A stretch of 64,000 nucleotides of DNA from Paracoccus lichenicola (GCF_009708075.1 NZ_WMBT01000003.1:310001-374000); one strand, 5' to 3'. Positions 27,804 to 37,671 are shown, counted from the stretch's first letter. Translations and numbers: made by a program. The notes: generated by a model from the letters alone, not told the origin.

Positions 27804-29888
27804 TCAGGCATCCGCTGCCGGCCCGCACAGCACGAAGGCCACGACGCTTTCCGCCGCGATCGGCTCGGCCGCGCCGGCCGGCCGGTCCGGGATGTCGTCC
27901 CGCGCGCTGTCCAGCCGCCTTTGCCAATGGCCGCCCCCCGGGGGGTCGGGCAGACGCACGGTCGCGTCGGGACTGTTGTTCAGGACCAGGAAGACCGCGC
28001 CCGGCAGCGCCGCATAGGCGGGCGTCCCCGAGGCCATGCGCAGTTCCGCCGCCAGCAGCCGCGCATGGGGGTCGGACCAGTCGGCCAGCGTCATCGGCTG
28101 GCCGTCGGCGCGCCGCCAGAACAGGTCGGCCAGCCCGTCCTGTTCGCGCGGCTGGCTGTGCAGGAAACGGCGCTGGCGCAGGATCGGCTGGGCCTTGCGG
28201 AAGGCGATCACCCGGCGGCAGAAATCCAGAAAGGCCGGGTCCGCCCCGTCCCAATCCACCCAGCCGACGGGATTGTCCTGGCAATAGGCGTTGTTGTTGC
28301 CCCCCTGCGAATTGCCAAGCTCGTCGCCCGCCAGGATCATCGGGGTGCCCTGGCTCAGCAGCAGCGTGGCCATCAGGTTGCGGCGGCGGCGGTCGCGGCG
28401 GGCGCGGATGGCGGGGTCGTCGGTCGGGCCTTCGACGCCCATGTTGCCCGACAGGTTGTGGCCGTGGCCGTCGCGGTTCCCCTCGCCATTGGCCTCGTTA
28501 TGCTTGGCGGCGTAGCTGACGGTATCCATCAGGGTGAAGCCGTCATGGGCGGCGATGAAGTTGACGGATGACGTGGCCGCCCGCCCGTCATGGTCGAACC
28601 GCGCCGCCGATCCCGCGATGCGCTTGGCCAGGGTGCCGATCTGCCCGCCATCCCCGCGCCAGAAGGCCCGCACCCCGTCGCGGAAGCGGTCGTTCCATTC
28701 GCAGAAGGGCGCAGGGTATGCGCCCAGTTGATAGCCCCCCTCGCCCAGATCCCAGGGTTCCGCGATCAGCTTGACGCGGTTCAGGACCGGATCCTGCCGC
28801 ACCGCGCGGAAGAACGGCCCGTCGGGATCGAAGACGCCGCGCGTGCGGCCCAGGACCGAACACAGATCGAAGCGGAAGCCGTCCACATGCATCGCCTCGA
28901 CCCAGTATCGCAGCGAATCCATCACCAGCCGCAGCGCGAAGGGGTTGTCGAGATCCAGGACATTGCCGGTGCCCGCATCGTTGACGTAGAAGCGCCGGTC
29001 GTCCTTCAGCCGGTAATAGGCGGCGTTGTCGATGCCCCGGAAACACAGCGTCGGGCCAAGCTCGTCCCCCTCGGCGGTGTGGTTATAGACCACGTCCAGG
29101 ATCACCTCGATCCCGGCCTGGTGAAAGCGCGCGACCATCTGCTGGAACTCGGCGATGTCGCCCGCCTGCATGTAGCGCGGATCGGGCGCGAAGAAGCCAT
29201 AGGACATGTAGCCCCAGTAGTTCGTCAGCCCCCGGGCGGCGAGGGCGCGGTCGTCGGCAAAGGCATGGACGGGCAGCAGCTCGATGGCCGTGACGCCCAG
29301 GGCGGTCAGGTGGTCCAGGATCGGGTCCGAGGACAAGGCCAGGAAGGTGCCGGGATGGGGCACCCCGGGGTGCAGCATGGTCAGGCCCTTCACATGCGCC
29401 TCGTAGATCACCGTATCCGTCAGGGGGGTGCGCGGCGGGCGATCCTCGCCCCAGCTGAAGGCCGGGTCCACCACCACGCAGCGCGGCATGTGGGCGGCGC
29501 TGTCGCGACGGTCGAAGGACAGGTCCGCGTCCGCGTGGCCCGCGCGGTATCCCATCAGCGCGTCGTGGATGCGCGGGGGACCTGTCAGGCGCCGGGCATA
29601 GGGGTCGATCAGCAGCTTGTTGGGGTTGAAGCGGTGCCCGTCCCGGGGGCGATAAGGGCCGTGGACGCGGTATCCGTATCGCTGCCCCGGGACCAGCCCG
29701 GCGATGTATCCGTGCCAGATGTGCCCCTCGCGTTCCGGCAGGGGGATGCGCGTTTCGCGGTGCCGGTCGTCGAACAGGCACAGCTCCACCCGCTCGGCGT
29801 GTTGCGAGAAGATGGCGAAGTTGACCCCGCCCCCGTCGAAGGATGCGCCCAACGGGAAGGGATGCCCCGCCGTGATCGGGTGGGACAT
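27804..29888 (-). CDS. glgX: Glycogen debranching enzyme GlgX
   Basis: GlgX hydrolyses alpha-1,6 branches of phosphorylase-limit glycogen. The 694-residue protein has an N-terminal CBM48 domain (GHPFPLGASFDGGGVNFAIFSQHAERVELCLF), the GH13 barrel with VIYEAHVKGLTMLHPGVP, DVVYNHTAEGDELGP, DGFRFDLCSVLG (nucleophile Asp) and LIAEPWDLGEGGYQ (acid/base Glu), then a C-terminal beta domain. The start overlaps the glgA stop by one base (TGATG). Its presence implies branched glycogen, although the local glgB is destroyed. Confidence 0.95.
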   Translation of the reverse strand: MSHPITAGHPFPLGASFDGGGVNFAIFSQHAERVELCLFDDRHRETRIPLPEREGHIWHGYIAGLVPGQRYGYRVHGPYRPRDGHRFNPNKLLIDPYARRLTGPPRIHDALMGYRAGHADADLSFDRRDSAAHMPRCVVVDPAFSWGEDRPPRTPLTDTVIYEAHVKGLTMLHPGVPHPGTFLALSSDPILDHLTALGVTAIELLPVHAFADDRALAARGLTNYWGYMSYGFFAPDPRYMQAGDIAEFQQMVARFHQAGIEVILDVVYNHTAEGDELGPTLCFRGIDNAAYYRLKDDRRFYVNDAGTGNVLDLDNPFALRLVMDSLRYWVEAMHVDGFRFDLCSVLGRTRGVFDPDGPFFRAVRQDPVLNRVKLIAEPWDLGEGGYQLGAYPAPFCEWNDRFRDGVRAFWRGDGGQIGTLAKRIAGSAARFDHDGRAATSSVNFIAAHDGFTLMDTVSYAAKHNEANGEGNRDGHGHNLSGNMGVEGPTDDPAIRARRDRRRRNLMATLLLSQGTPMILAGDELGNSQGGNNNAYCQDNPVGWVDWDGADPAFLDFCRRVIAFRKAQPILRQRRFLHSQPREQDGLADLFWRRADGQPMTLADWSDPHARLLAAELRMASGTPAYAALPGAVFLVLNNSPDATVRLPDPPGGGHWQRRLDSARDDIPDRPAGAAEPIAAESVVAFVLCGPAADA

Positions 29889-31309
29889 CAAGCCGCCGTC
29901 AGCCTTGCGTAAAGCGCGGCATAGGCGCGGGCCGACTGGTCCCAGCCGACGGGTTGCGCCATCGCGTTCCGCTGAAGCCGGGACCAGGTGTCGCGGTCCC
30001 GGTAAAGATGGCACAGCCGCGTCAGCGCGCCCTGCAACGCCCCCACGGTCACGGGCGAGAACTGAAGCCCCGTCGCGACCCCTTGTGCCAATGCCGCGGG
30101 GGACGCGTTGATGACGGTATCGGCCAGCCCCCCGGTCAGCGCGACGACCGGCACCGTGCCATAGCGCAGCCCGTACATCTGCGTCAGCCCGCACGGCTCG
30201 AACCGCGAGGGGACCAGGATGGCGTCGCCCCCGGCGATCAGCCGGTGCGACAGCGCCTCGTCATAGCCGATGCGGACGGCGACCTGGGGGTTCCGTTCGC
30301 CCAGGGTGCGGAAGGCGTGCTCCAGCCCGGCATCCCCCGATCCCAGCACCGCCAGTTGCCCGCCATGGTCCAGCAGCGCGGGCAGCGCGTCCAGCACCAG
30401 GTCGAGACCCTTCTGGTGGCTCATCCGGGACACGATCACGCAGAGCGGACCCTCTGCATCCGGTAGGCCCATCTCGGCCCGCAGGGCGGCAGTGTTCGCG
30501 GCCTTGCCTTCGGGGCTGTCATAGGGCCGGATCGCCGGGTCGGCGGCGGGGTTCCAGGCGTCAAGGTCGATGCCGTTCAGGATGCCGGTCAGCGATTCGC
30601 GCCGGCGCCGCATCACCCCGTCCAGGCCCATGCCATATTCGGGCGTCATCAGTTCGGCGGCATAGGTGGGCGACACGGTGGTCAGCGCGTCCGCGCCCAT
30701 CAGCCCGGATTTCAGCGCCGAGATGCCGCCATAGAACTCATACCCCTCCATGTGGAAATGCCAGGGATCAAGACGCAGCGACCCGATCCGGCCGGGATCG
30801 GTGGACCCCGTGAAGGCGATGTTGTGGATGGTCAGCACCGTGGCGGGACCCCCGCCCATCTGGCGCAGGTACTGGGGCACGAAACCCGCCTGCCAGTCGT
30901 GCCCGTGCAGCACCTGCGGATGCCAGCCAAGCGCGCCATGCACCCCCACATGCGCGCCGACCCAGGACAGGGCGGCAAAGCGTTCGGGATTGTCCGGCCA
31001 GTCGCGCCCGTCAGGGGCCATGTAGGGGTTGCCCGGGCGGGCGAACAGATGGGGCGCGTCGATCGCCAGCAGGTCCAGCCCCGCCGCCCGGCCGGCCACA
31101 AGCCGCGCGGGCGCGCCGAACAGGTCGTGGAAATAGAAGACCTCGGTCACGTCCCGCAGGGCGTCCATCACGGCGGGATAGCCGGGCAGCAGGGTCCGCA
31201 TCCCCACCCCCTCGGCCCGCAAGGCGGCGGGCAAGGCGCCCGCCACGTCCGCCAGCCCGCCCGTCTTGACCAGCGGCGCGCATTCCGAGGCGATCGACAG
31301 CACCCGCAT
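29888..31309 (-). CDS. glgA: Glycogen synthase (ADP-glucose)
   Basis: GlgA extends alpha-1,4-glucan chains from ADP-glucose. The 473-residue GT5 enzyme has the nucleotide-sugar motif KTGGLADV (15-22), GHDWQAGFVP, the GILNGIDLDAWNP segment and the C-terminal donor site (SRFEPCGLTQMYGLRYG). The start at 31309 overlaps the glgC stop (TGATG), so expression is tightly coupled. Confidence 0.96.
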   Translation of the reverse strand: MRVLSIASECAPLVKTGGLADVAGALPAALRAEGVGMRTLLPGYPAVMDALRDVTEVFYFHDLFGAPARLVAGRAAGLDLLAIDAPHLFARPGNPYMAPDGRDWPDNPERFAALSWVGAHVGVHGALGWHPQVLHGHDWQAGFVPQYLRQMGGGPATVLTIHNIAFTGSTDPGRIGSLRLDPWHFHMEGYEFYGGISALKSGLMGADALTTVSPTYAAELMTPEYGMGLDGVMRRRRESLTGILNGIDLDAWNPAADPAIRPYDSPEGKAANTAALRAEMGLPDAEGPLCVIVSRMSHQKGLDLVLDALPALLDHGGQLAVLGSGDAGLEHAFRTLGERNPQVAVRIGYDEALSHRLIAGGDAILVPSRFEPCGLTQMYGLRYGTVPVVALTGGLADTVINASPAALAQGVATGLQFSPVTVGALQGALTRLCHLYRDRDTWSRLQRNAMAQPVGWDQSARAYAALYARLTAA

Positions 31310-32565
31310 CACAGGCTTGCCGCCCGCCTGTCCAGCATGTCCTGGGTGATCAAGGTGATGCCTCCTTCGCTGACACGGAACCACCTGGCGTCTTGCTGCG
31401 GATCCTCGCCCACCACAAGCCCTTCGGGGATGACCACGCCCCGGTCGATCACGGCCCGCGTCAGCCGGGCACGGCGCTGGACCGTGACATAGGGCAGCGC
31501 GACGACATGATCCAGCGCGGCATAGCTGTTGGTGTGGACCTGCGTGAACAGCAGCGAATTGCGGATCTCGGTCCCCGAGATGATGCAGCCGCCCGACACC
31601 ATCGAGGATATGGCGATCCCGCGCCGGTCCTTTTCGTCATGGATGAACTTGGCGGGCGGCGTCGCCTCGGAATAGGTCCAGATCGGCCATTCGCGGTCCC
31701 ACAGGTTCAGTTCGGGCGTGAAGTCGGTCAGGTCGATATTGGCCTTCCAGAAGGCGTCCACCGTGCCCACGTCCTTCCAGTATGCGGGCGCGCCGGGATC
31801 GCGGACGCAGGACACGTCGAAGCGGTGCGCCATGGCCCTGCCGTTCCGGACGATGTCGGGGATCAGGTCATGGCCGAAATCGTGGCTGGAGTTCGGATCC
31901 TCGGAATCCTTCAGCAGCAGGTCGCGCAGGAAGGGCCAGCTGAAGACATAGATCCCCATGGACGCCAGCGCGCTGTCGGGATCGTCGGGCATCCCCGGCG
32001 GATCGGCGGGCTTTTCCAGGAAGGACGTGATGCGCCCGGTATCGTCCACCGCCATCACGCCGAAGGCCACGGCATCCATCCGGGGCACGGTCAGGCAGCC
32101 GATGGTGACATCTGCGCGGCTTTCGCAATGCTCGCGCAGCATGATCTCGTAATCCATCTTGTAGATGTGGTCGCCCGCCAGGATGACGATGTAGTCCACG
32201 TCATAGCTGTCCACGATGTCGATGTTCTGCGCCACCGCGTCGGCCGTGCCGCGATACCACATGGATTCGTCATACCGCTGGCTGGCGGGCAGGATGTCCA
32301 TGAATTCGTTGCGTTCCGCGCGAAAGAAGTTCCAGCCGCGCTGGACGTGGCGGATCAGGCTGTGGGCCTTGTATTGGGTGGCCACCGCGATCTTGCGGAT
32401 GCCGGAATTCATCGCGTTCGACAACGCGAAGTCGATGATGCGGGTCTTGCCGCCGAAATAGACCGCCGGTTTCACGCGGCGGTCGGTCAGTTCCTTCAAT
32501 CGGCTGCCGCGCCCCCCGGCCAGAACAAAGGCCATCGCGCGCCGGGTCAGTCTCAGTTCGCTCAT
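31309..32565 (-). CDS. glgC: Glucose-1-phosphate adenylyltransferase
   Basis: GlgC makes ADP-glucose and is the regulated step of glycogen synthesis. The 418-residue protein has [20 protein letters not shown] (from residue 16), the catalytic GDHIYKMDY region and the left-handed beta-helix end with [12 protein letters not shown]. Its ATG overlaps the stop of the shortened glgB frame (TAATG), so its translation probably depends on ribosomes ending there. Confidence 0.96.
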   Translation of the reverse strand: MSELRLTRRAMAFVLAGGRGSRLKELTDRRVKPAVYFGGKTRIIDFALSNAMNSGIRKIAVATQYKAHSLIRHVQRGWNFFRAERNEFMDILPASQRYDESMWYRGTADAVAQNIDIVDSYDVDYIVILAGDHIYKMDYEIMLREHCESRADVTIGCLTVPRMDAVAFGVMAVDDTGRITSFLEKPADPPGMPDDPDSALASMGIYVFSWPFLRDLLLKDSEDPNSSHDFGHDLIPDIVRNGRAMAHRFDVSCVRDPGAPAYWKDVGTVDAFWKANIDLTDFTPELNLWDREWPIWTYSEATPPAKFIHDEKDRRGIAISSMVSGGCIISGTEIRNSLLFTQVHTNSYAALDHVVALPYVTVQRRARLTRAVIDRGVVIPEGLVVGEDPQQDARWFRVSEGGITLITQDMLDRRAASL

Positions 32566-33125
32566 TAACCATCCTCCCCTTCACCATCCTTGCCCGCCAC
32601 CAGGATCACGGCCGACAAGGGCGGCAGCGTGATCCCCATCGAGGCGGGCTGACCGTCCTGCGGCTTGTCCCGGGCCATGACCCCGCCCAGGTTGCCCATG
32701 CCGCTGCTGCCATAGACCTGCGCATCGGTGTTGATCGCCTCGCGCCAGGGACCCGCCTGCGGCACGCCGATGCGGAAGCCGGGACGCGGGACGGGCGTGA
32801 GGGTGCAGGCGACAACGACCGGCGGATCGCCCGCATCGCCGCGCCGGATCCAGGCGAATGCCGATTGCGCGGGGTCGGTGGCGATCCACCGGAACCCGTC
32901 GGGTTCGGCATCCTTGCGGCAAAGATGGTTCAGGTCGCGCACCAGCGCCTGCACGCCCTTGTGCAGCGGCTTGTCAGAGGCGTCCCACATGAAACCGTAG
33001 AAGGCACAGGCGGTCAGCCAGCCTTCGTGCGGGCCAAGGATGTCGAACGGGCGGTCGCAGCGCCCGCCGGCCAGGGCGGCGATGTCGTCATGCGTCAGCC
33101 GTGACAGGTCAGGCACTTGTCCCAT
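32565..33125 (-). pseudogene. glgB: glgB remnant: branching enzyme reduced by in-frame deletions
   Basis: The 186-residue frame starts like a branching enzyme (LTHDDIAALAGG, then CDRPFDILGPHE, residues 10-33). It then jumps to a piece matching the end of the catalytic barrel (AFYGFMW), and continues with DAS, PLHKGVQALVRDLNHL and the intact C-terminal beta domain (PDGFRWI..., TPVPRPGFRIGVPQAGPWREAINTDAQVYG, LPPLSAVILVA). Compared with GlgB (about 730 residues) one deletion of roughly 500 residues removed CBM48 and all GH13 catalytic residues. At least three small gaps follow, after FMW, inside DAS..PLHK and after NHLCR. All keep the frame, and the stop overlaps the glgC start. It cannot be a branching enzyme. 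Either it is decaying while frame is kept for coupling to glgC, or the mini-protein has a new role. The start at 33125 is inferred. Confidence 0.85.
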
Positions 33126-33244
33126 GAAAGCCACTCTACCCCGCCTGCGATCGGGGGCAATCCGTTCGTGATGCCGAAACCGCCTTTCTGTCGCGCCGTT
33201 GGTCGTGTTCAATCCCCCCGGACACAACCCGACAGGAGAGCCGG

Positions 33245-34846
33245 ATGACGGAATGGTGGCGCGACGCGGTGATCTATCAGATCTATCCCCGCAGCTTTCA
33301 GGACAGCGATGGCGACGGCATCGGCGACCTGCCCGGCATCACCCGGCGGCTGGATCATGTCGCATCCCTGGGGGTGGACGCGATCTGGCTGTCGCCCATC
33401 TTCACCTCGCCCATGAAGGACATGGGCTATGATGTCAGCAACTATTGCGACATCGACCCGCTGTTCGGCACGCTTTCCGATTTCGACGCCATGGTGGCCC
33501 GCGCGCATGACCTGGGCCTGAAGGTCATCATCGACCAGGTTCTCAGCCATTCCAGCGACCGCCACCCGTGGTTCGCCGAAAGCCGCGCCAGCCGCGACAA
33601 CGACCGCGCCGACTGGTATGTCTGGGCCGATCCGAACCCCGACGGCACGCCGCCCAACAACTGGCCTTCCGTCTTCGGCGGCCCGGCCTGGGAATGGGAG
33701 CCGCGGCGCCGCCAGTATTACCTGCACAACTTCCTGATCGAGCAGCCCGACCTGAACCTGTGGAACCGCGACGTTCAGGACGCGCTTCTGGACACCATGC
33801 GCTTCTGGCTGGACCGGGGCGTGGACGGGTTCCGGCTGGACACGGTCAACTTCTATTTCCACGACGCCCGGTTGCGCGACAACCCGCCCAACCCCGACAG
33901 CGCCGCGCCCGACACCTACAACATGCAGCGCCACGTTTATTCCAAGAACCGGCCGGAAAACATCGCCTTCCTCAGGCGGATGCGGAAACTCACCGACGCA
34001 TACGACGCCCGCATGATGGTGGGCGAGGTCGGCGAAAGCGGCGACACGGCGATCCGCATCATGGCCGAATACACCGCGGGCAGCGACCGCCTGCACATGT
34101 GCTACAGCTTCGAGATGCTGAGCCACGCCTTCACTGCCCGCCACTTCCGCCACACGATCGAGGGCGTCCACCAGGACGCGCCCGACGCCCATGCCTGCTG
34201 GTCATTCTCCAACCACGACGTGTTCCGCCATGTCACCCGCTGGCTGCCTTACGCGGAATCGCCCGAGGCTCTCGCCCGGCAGGCGGCGGCGATGCTGTTG
34301 TCCTTCCCCGGCACCATCTGCCTCTACCAGGGCGAGGAACTGGGCCAGACCGAGACCGAACTGACCTATGACGAACTGACCGACCCCCCGGCCCTGCGCT
34401 TCTGGCCCGAGGTCAAGGGCCGCGACGGCTGCCGCACGCCGATGGTCTGGGACGACAGCGAAAACGCCGGCTTCACCACGGCCAAACCCTGGCTGCCGGT
34501 CAAGGAACCGCAGGCCGCGCGCCATGCGGCGGGCCAGCAGGGCGACAACGACAGCGTGCTGTCGGCCTATCGCGCGACCATCGCCTTTCGCAAGGCGCAG
34601 ATGCCGCTGCGGAGGGGCCAAACCTCGTTCCTGGACCTGCCGGAACCGATCCTGGCCTTTTACCGGGGCGCCGAGGGGCAGGCGCTGACCTGCGTCTTCA
34701 ACCTGTCCACCGCGCCCGAGACCCTGACCCTGGCCGAGGATGCGGCGCTGGTCGGGCCGTCCCGCGCCACGCTGTCGGGAAGGGTTCTGGACCTGCCGCC
34801 GAACGGCTTTGCCTGGCTGGACCGGGCGGTCCGGCTGTCGGCCTGA
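33245..34846 (+). CDS. aglA: GH13 alpha-glucosidase (AglA-like)
   Basis: This cytoplasmic GH13 enzyme of 533 residues hydrolyses alpha-glucosidic bonds of small maltosaccharides or sucrose. It shows WWRDAVIYQIYPRSFQDSDGDG (4-25), the calcium-like DGDGIGD loop, the nucleophile D199 in GFRLDTVNF, the acid/base E261 in MVGEVGES and D325 in FSNHDV. The C-terminal beta domain follows. An AGGAGAG site precedes the ATG. It is divergent from the glg operon, with 119 bases between. No LacI regulator or sugar ABC genes are adjacent, unlike many aglEFGAK clusters. Confidence 0.92.
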   Translation: MTEWWRDAVIYQIYPRSFQDSDGDGIGDLPGITRRLDHVASLGVDAIWLSPIFTSPMKDMGYDVSNYCDIDPLFGTLSDFDAMVARAHDLGLKVIIDQVLSHSSDRHPWFAESRASRDNDRADWYVWADPNPDGTPPNNWPSVFGGPAWEWEPRRRQYYLHNFLIEQPDLNLWNRDVQDALLDTMRFWLDRGVDGFRLDTVNFYFHDARLRDNPPNPDSAAPDTYNMQRHVYSKNRPENIAFLRRMRKLTDAYDARMMVGEVGESGDTAIRIMAEYTAGSDRLHMCYSFEMLSHAFTARHFRHTIEGVHQDAPDAHACWSFSNHDVFRHVTRWLPYAESPEALARQAAAMLLSFPGTICLYQGEELGQTETELTYDELTDPPALRFWPEVKGRDGCRTPMVWDDSENAGFTTAKPWLPVKEPQAARHAAGQQGDNDSVLSAYRATIAFRKAQMPLRRGQTSFLDLPEPILAFYRGAEGQALTCVFNLSTAPETLTLAEDAALVGPSRATLSGRVLDLPPNGFAWLDRAVRLSA

Positions 34847-34848
34847 GG

Positions 34849-35031
34849 TCAATCCGGCCTGCGCCTGACGAACAGCGCGAAGGCCAGATAAAGACCGGCA
34901 GCCCCCGACAGAAGCGCCCAGAAGGGGCTGCCGGTATAAAGCTCGACCCCCGCCCAGGCCAGGGGCACCACCACGCACAGGATCCGCACCCACAGGGGAC
35001 GGAAGAACGGCGCATTCGGATCAACCAGCAT
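34849..35031 (-). CDS. Small membrane protein, DUF3329-like
   Basis: A 60-residue protein begins MLVDPNAPFFRPLWVRILCV and contains two hydrophobic helices (about 15-31 and 35-54), ending FVRRRPD. The opening 'DPNAPFF.PLW' is typical of short Rhodobacterales proteins annotated with DUF3329; I recall this from family knowledge and rate it moderate. Its stop lies two bases from the aglA stop. The function is unknown. Confidence 0.65.
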   Translation of the reverse strand: MLVDPNAPFFRPLWVRILCVVVPLAWAGVELYTGSPFWALLSGAAGLYLAFALFVRRRPD

Positions 35032-35041
35032 CTGTTTACGG

Positions 35042-35107
35042 CTCCTGCTTTGGACTGCAAATATCCCACGGGGGTCCGGGGGTGTGAAACCCCCGGCCTT
35101 GCCACCC
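35042..35107 (-). repeat. GGATATTT-type 3'-end element, copy D
   Basis: On the minus strand, directly after the LysR stop, a CCGGGGG-loop-CCCCCGG hairpin is followed by CCCCGTGGGATATTT and GCAGTCCAAAGCAGG. It is nearly identical to copy A at 5092-5153, including the 26 bases around the hairpin. Sense orientation to the upstream gene. Confidence 0.75.
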
Positions 35108-36004
35108 TCACAACCCCTCCAGCCACGGCGGCGCGCCCGCAAAGGCCCCCGCCACATGGTCGATGAAGGCGCGCGTCTTGCGCGGCATCGGCCGGACCGG
35201 CGGCCAGACCACGCTGACGGGCAGGGGCCGCTGCGGCAGATGGGGCAAAAGCCGCACCAGCCGCCCGTCGCGCAGCGCATCGTGGACGATGAACATCGGC
35301 AACAGCGCCAGCCCGAGGCCCCCTACCGCCATGTCGCGGATCGCGTCGCCGTTGTTCGCGGTGATCCGCCCTAGCAGCGGAGGCGTCACGTCGGCAAAGG
35401 GCCACAGGTCGCCCATCCGGGCGTTCAGATAGCCGATGGCGCGGTGCCGGGCCAGGTCGGCGGGCGCCTCGATGGGGCCATGCACCGCCAGGTAATCGGG
35501 GCTGGCGACCAGCACGCGCGGATCCTCGCACAGCCTGCGGGCCATCAGGCTGCTGTCCTTCAGATCGCCGATGCGCAGGCCCACGTCGAAGCCCGCCCGG
35601 CCCAGGTCGGCCAGCTGGTCGTCGTAATCCAGCACGATCTCCAGCCCCGGATGGGCGCGGGCGAAACCGGCGATCACGGGGCCAAGATGGCGGATGCCGA
35701 AGCTCATAGGCGCGGCGATGGCCAGGCGGCCGCGCAGATCGGCCTGCCCGCCGACGCTTTCGGTCGCGGCGATCAGTTCGGCCAGGGCCGGGCGCAGGCG
35801 GTCGGCCAGGGCCAAGGCGCTGTCGGTCGGTGCGATGCGGCCCGCGTGTCGGGTGAACAGCGCCACGCCAAGCGCTGCCTCGAAATCGCTGATGCGCTTG
35901 CTGACCACGGATTTCGACAGATCGGCCCGCGCCGCAGCGCCCGAGATGCTGCCCGCGTCCAGCACCGCCAGGAACGTGCGAATGTCGCTGATCGACCAGT
36001 TCAT
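35108..36004 (-). CDS. LysR family transcriptional regulator
   Basis: The 298-residue regulator has an N-terminal winged helix-turn-helix (MNWSISDIRTFLAVLDAGSIS, then AAARADLSKSVVSKRISDFE) and a LysR substrate-binding domain from about 90 with GRLAIAAPMSFGI. It belongs to the single-gene-divergent type often found near redox genes. It is divergent from the VOC dioxygenase gene at 36126. A perfect inverted repeat in the shared gap is a likely operator. The start at 36004 gives the family N-terminus; longer frames run into the operator. Confidence 0.9.
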   Translation of the reverse strand: MNWSISDIRTFLAVLDAGSISGAAARADLSKSVVSKRISDFEAALGVALFTRHAGRIAPTDSALALADRLRPALAELIAATESVGGQADLRGRLAIAAPMSFGIRHLGPVIAGFARAHPGLEIVLDYDDQLADLGRAGFDVGLRIGDLKDSSLMARRLCEDPRVLVASPDYLAVHGPIEAPADLARHRAIGYLNARMGDLWPFADVTPPLLGRITANNGDAIRDMAVGGLGLALLPMFIVHDALRDGRLVRLLPHLPQRPLPVSVVWPPVRPMPRKTRAFIDHVAGAFAGAPPWLEGL

Positions 36005-36027
36005 CGGGGCACCATAGCCGGGACATG

Positions 36028-36050
36028 GGCGTTCGCAAGAACCGAACGCC
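36028..36050. promoter_or_regulatory. Perfect inverted repeat, probable LysR operator
   Basis: GGCGTTCG (36028-36035), seven spacer bases, then CGAACGCC (36043-36050) form a perfect 8-7-8 palindrome in the 121-base gap between the LysR gene and the dioxygenase gene. It contains the T-N11-A pattern of LysR sites (TTC-N9-GAA core). Confidence 0.7.
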
Positions 36051-36125
36051 GCATTGCCCATCAGGCGGCTGTCCCGAACGGCCCGCCCGGGCCATATTGG
36101 TTCCGACGCAACAAGAGGCGCACCC

Positions 36126-37067
36126 ATGCAACTGACCGGCATCCACCACCTGACCGCGATCACGGCGAATGCGGCAGGCAACAACCGCTTCTATACCGAC
36201 ACGCTCGGCCTGCGCCGGGTCAAGAAGACGGTGAACCAGGACGACACTTCGGCCTATCACCTGTTCTTCGCCGATGGCGCGGGCACGCCCGGCACGGACA
36301 TCACCTTCTTCGACTGGCCCGCCCCTCGCGAACGGCGCGGCACCCGCTCGATCAGCCGCACCGGGCTGCGGGTGGCGGAAGACAGCCTCGACTGGTGGGC
36401 CGCGCGCCTGTCCGGCCGGGGCGTATCCACCGGCACCGTCACGACACTGGACGGCCGCGCCAGCCTGGACCTGGAAGACCCCGAAGGCCAGCGCCTGCGC
36501 CTGGTCGCCGCCCCCGACCCGGCGGGCCAGCCCTGGGACCAAAGCCCCGTCCCGGCGCAGCACCAGATCCAGGGCCTTGGCCCCATCACCATCTCGGTCC
36601 CCGACCTGGCCCCGACCGAGGCCGTGCTGACGCAGGTGATGAACATGACCCGAGTCCGCGATTATGCCAGCCCGGACGGGCAGGGCACGGTCCATGTCTT
36701 CCAGATGGGCGACGGTGGCGCGGCCGCCGAACTGCATGTCGCGGTCCAGCCCGGCCTGCCCGTGGCGAGCCAGGGCGCGGGCGGCGTCCATCACGTCGCC
36801 TTCCGCGTGCCCGACCCGGATGCGCTGACCGAATGGACCGCCCGCGTCCGGGGCTTCCGCGTGCCGAACTCGGGCGAGGTGGAACGGTATTACTTCCGCT
36901 CGCTCTACTTCCGCGAACCGGGCGGCAACCTGTTCGAGCTGGCGACCGACGGCCCGGGCTTCGACGTGGACGAGCCGCGCGACAGCATGGGCCAGGGCCT
37001 GTCCCTGCCCCCCTTCCTGGAGGGCCGCCGCGCCGCCATCGAGGCCGGGCTGAAACCGCTGGACTGA
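36126..37067 (+). CDS. Ring-cleaving dioxygenase of the MhqO/PcpA type
   Basis: The 313-residue protein consists of two vicinal-oxygen-chelate modules (about 1-140 and 150-300). It begins [20 protein letters not shown], with the first metal His in GIHH, a second in VHHVAFRV and a carboxylate in ELATDGPGF. This matches the MhqO/PcpA group, Fe(II)-dependent enzymes that cleave hydroquinones. The exact substrate is unknown. It is the first gene of an operon with a flavin reductase and a second VOC protein, controlled by the divergent LysR (inferred). Confidence 0.85.
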   Translation: MQLTGIHHLTAITANAAGNNRFYTDTLGLRRVKKTVNQDDTSAYHLFFADGAGTPGTDITFFDWPAPRERRGTRSISRTGLRVAEDSLDWWAARLSGRGVSTGTVTTLDGRASLDLEDPEGQRLRLVAAPDPAGQPWDQSPVPAQHQIQGLGPITISVPDLAPTEAVLTQVMNMTRVRDYASPDGQGTVHVFQMGDGGAAAELHVAVQPGLPVASQGAGGVHHVAFRVPDPDALTEWTARVRGFRVPNSGEVERYYFRSLYFREPGGNLFELATDGPGFDVDEPRDSMGQGLSLPPFLEGRRAAIEAGLKPLD

Positions 37068-37116
37068 ACCCCTGCGCCAGGGGCACCCTGCCCCGGCCTT
37101 GCCACAGGAGACACGC

Positions 37117-37671
37117 ATGACCACCATCCTCGGCCTGTCGGGCAGCCTGCGCCGCGCCTCGATCAACACGGGCCTTCTGCGCGCCGCGCGGGATCTGGCG
37201 CCCGAAGGCGTGCGGATCGTCATCGGCGACATTTCCGCCGTGCCGCTCTATGACGGCGACGAGGAAGCCGCCCATGGCACGCCCCCTGCGGTCGCCGCCC
37301 TGAACCGGCAACTGGCCGAGGCCGACGGGCTGCTGCTGGCGACGCCGGAATACAACAACGGCATCCCGGGCGTCTTCAAGAACGTCATCGACTGGATGTC
37401 GCGGGGCGAGGGGCTGGCGCTTTTCGTGAACAAGCCAGTGGCCGTGATCGGCGCATCGCCCGGCGGCTTCGGGACCACGCAGGCGCAGACGCATTGGTGG
37501 CCCGTGCTGCGCACCCTGCGCACGCGCCCCTGGTGGGATGGCCGGCTGATGGTGTCGCGCGCGGGCGGGCTGTTCGACGCGGACGGCACCCTGACCGACG
37601 ACAAGACCCGCGGGCAGCTTGCCGAGTTCGTGGCGGGCTTTGCCGCCACATTGCGAAAGGACCAGCCATGA
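37117..37671 (+). CDS. NADPH-dependent FMN reductase / quinone reductase
   Basis: The 184-residue flavodoxin-like protein has LGLSGSLRRASINTGLLRAA (FMN phosphate loop) and TPEYNNGIPGVFKNVIDWMSR, both typical of the ChrR/ArsH/azoreductase group. Such enzymes reduce quinones in two-electron steps, which fits the neighbouring hydroquinone dioxygenase. The ATG at 37117 follows CAGGAG. Its stop overlaps the next gene (ATGA). Confidence 0.88.
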   Translation: MTTILGLSGSLRRASINTGLLRAARDLAPEGVRIVIGDISAVPLYDGDEEAAHGTPPAVAALNRQLAEADGLLLATPEYNNGIPGVFKNVIDWMSRGEGLALFVNKPVAVIGASPGGFGTTQAQTHWWPVLRTLRTRPWWDGRLMVSRAGGLFDADGTLTDDKTRGQLAEFVAGFAATLRKDQP

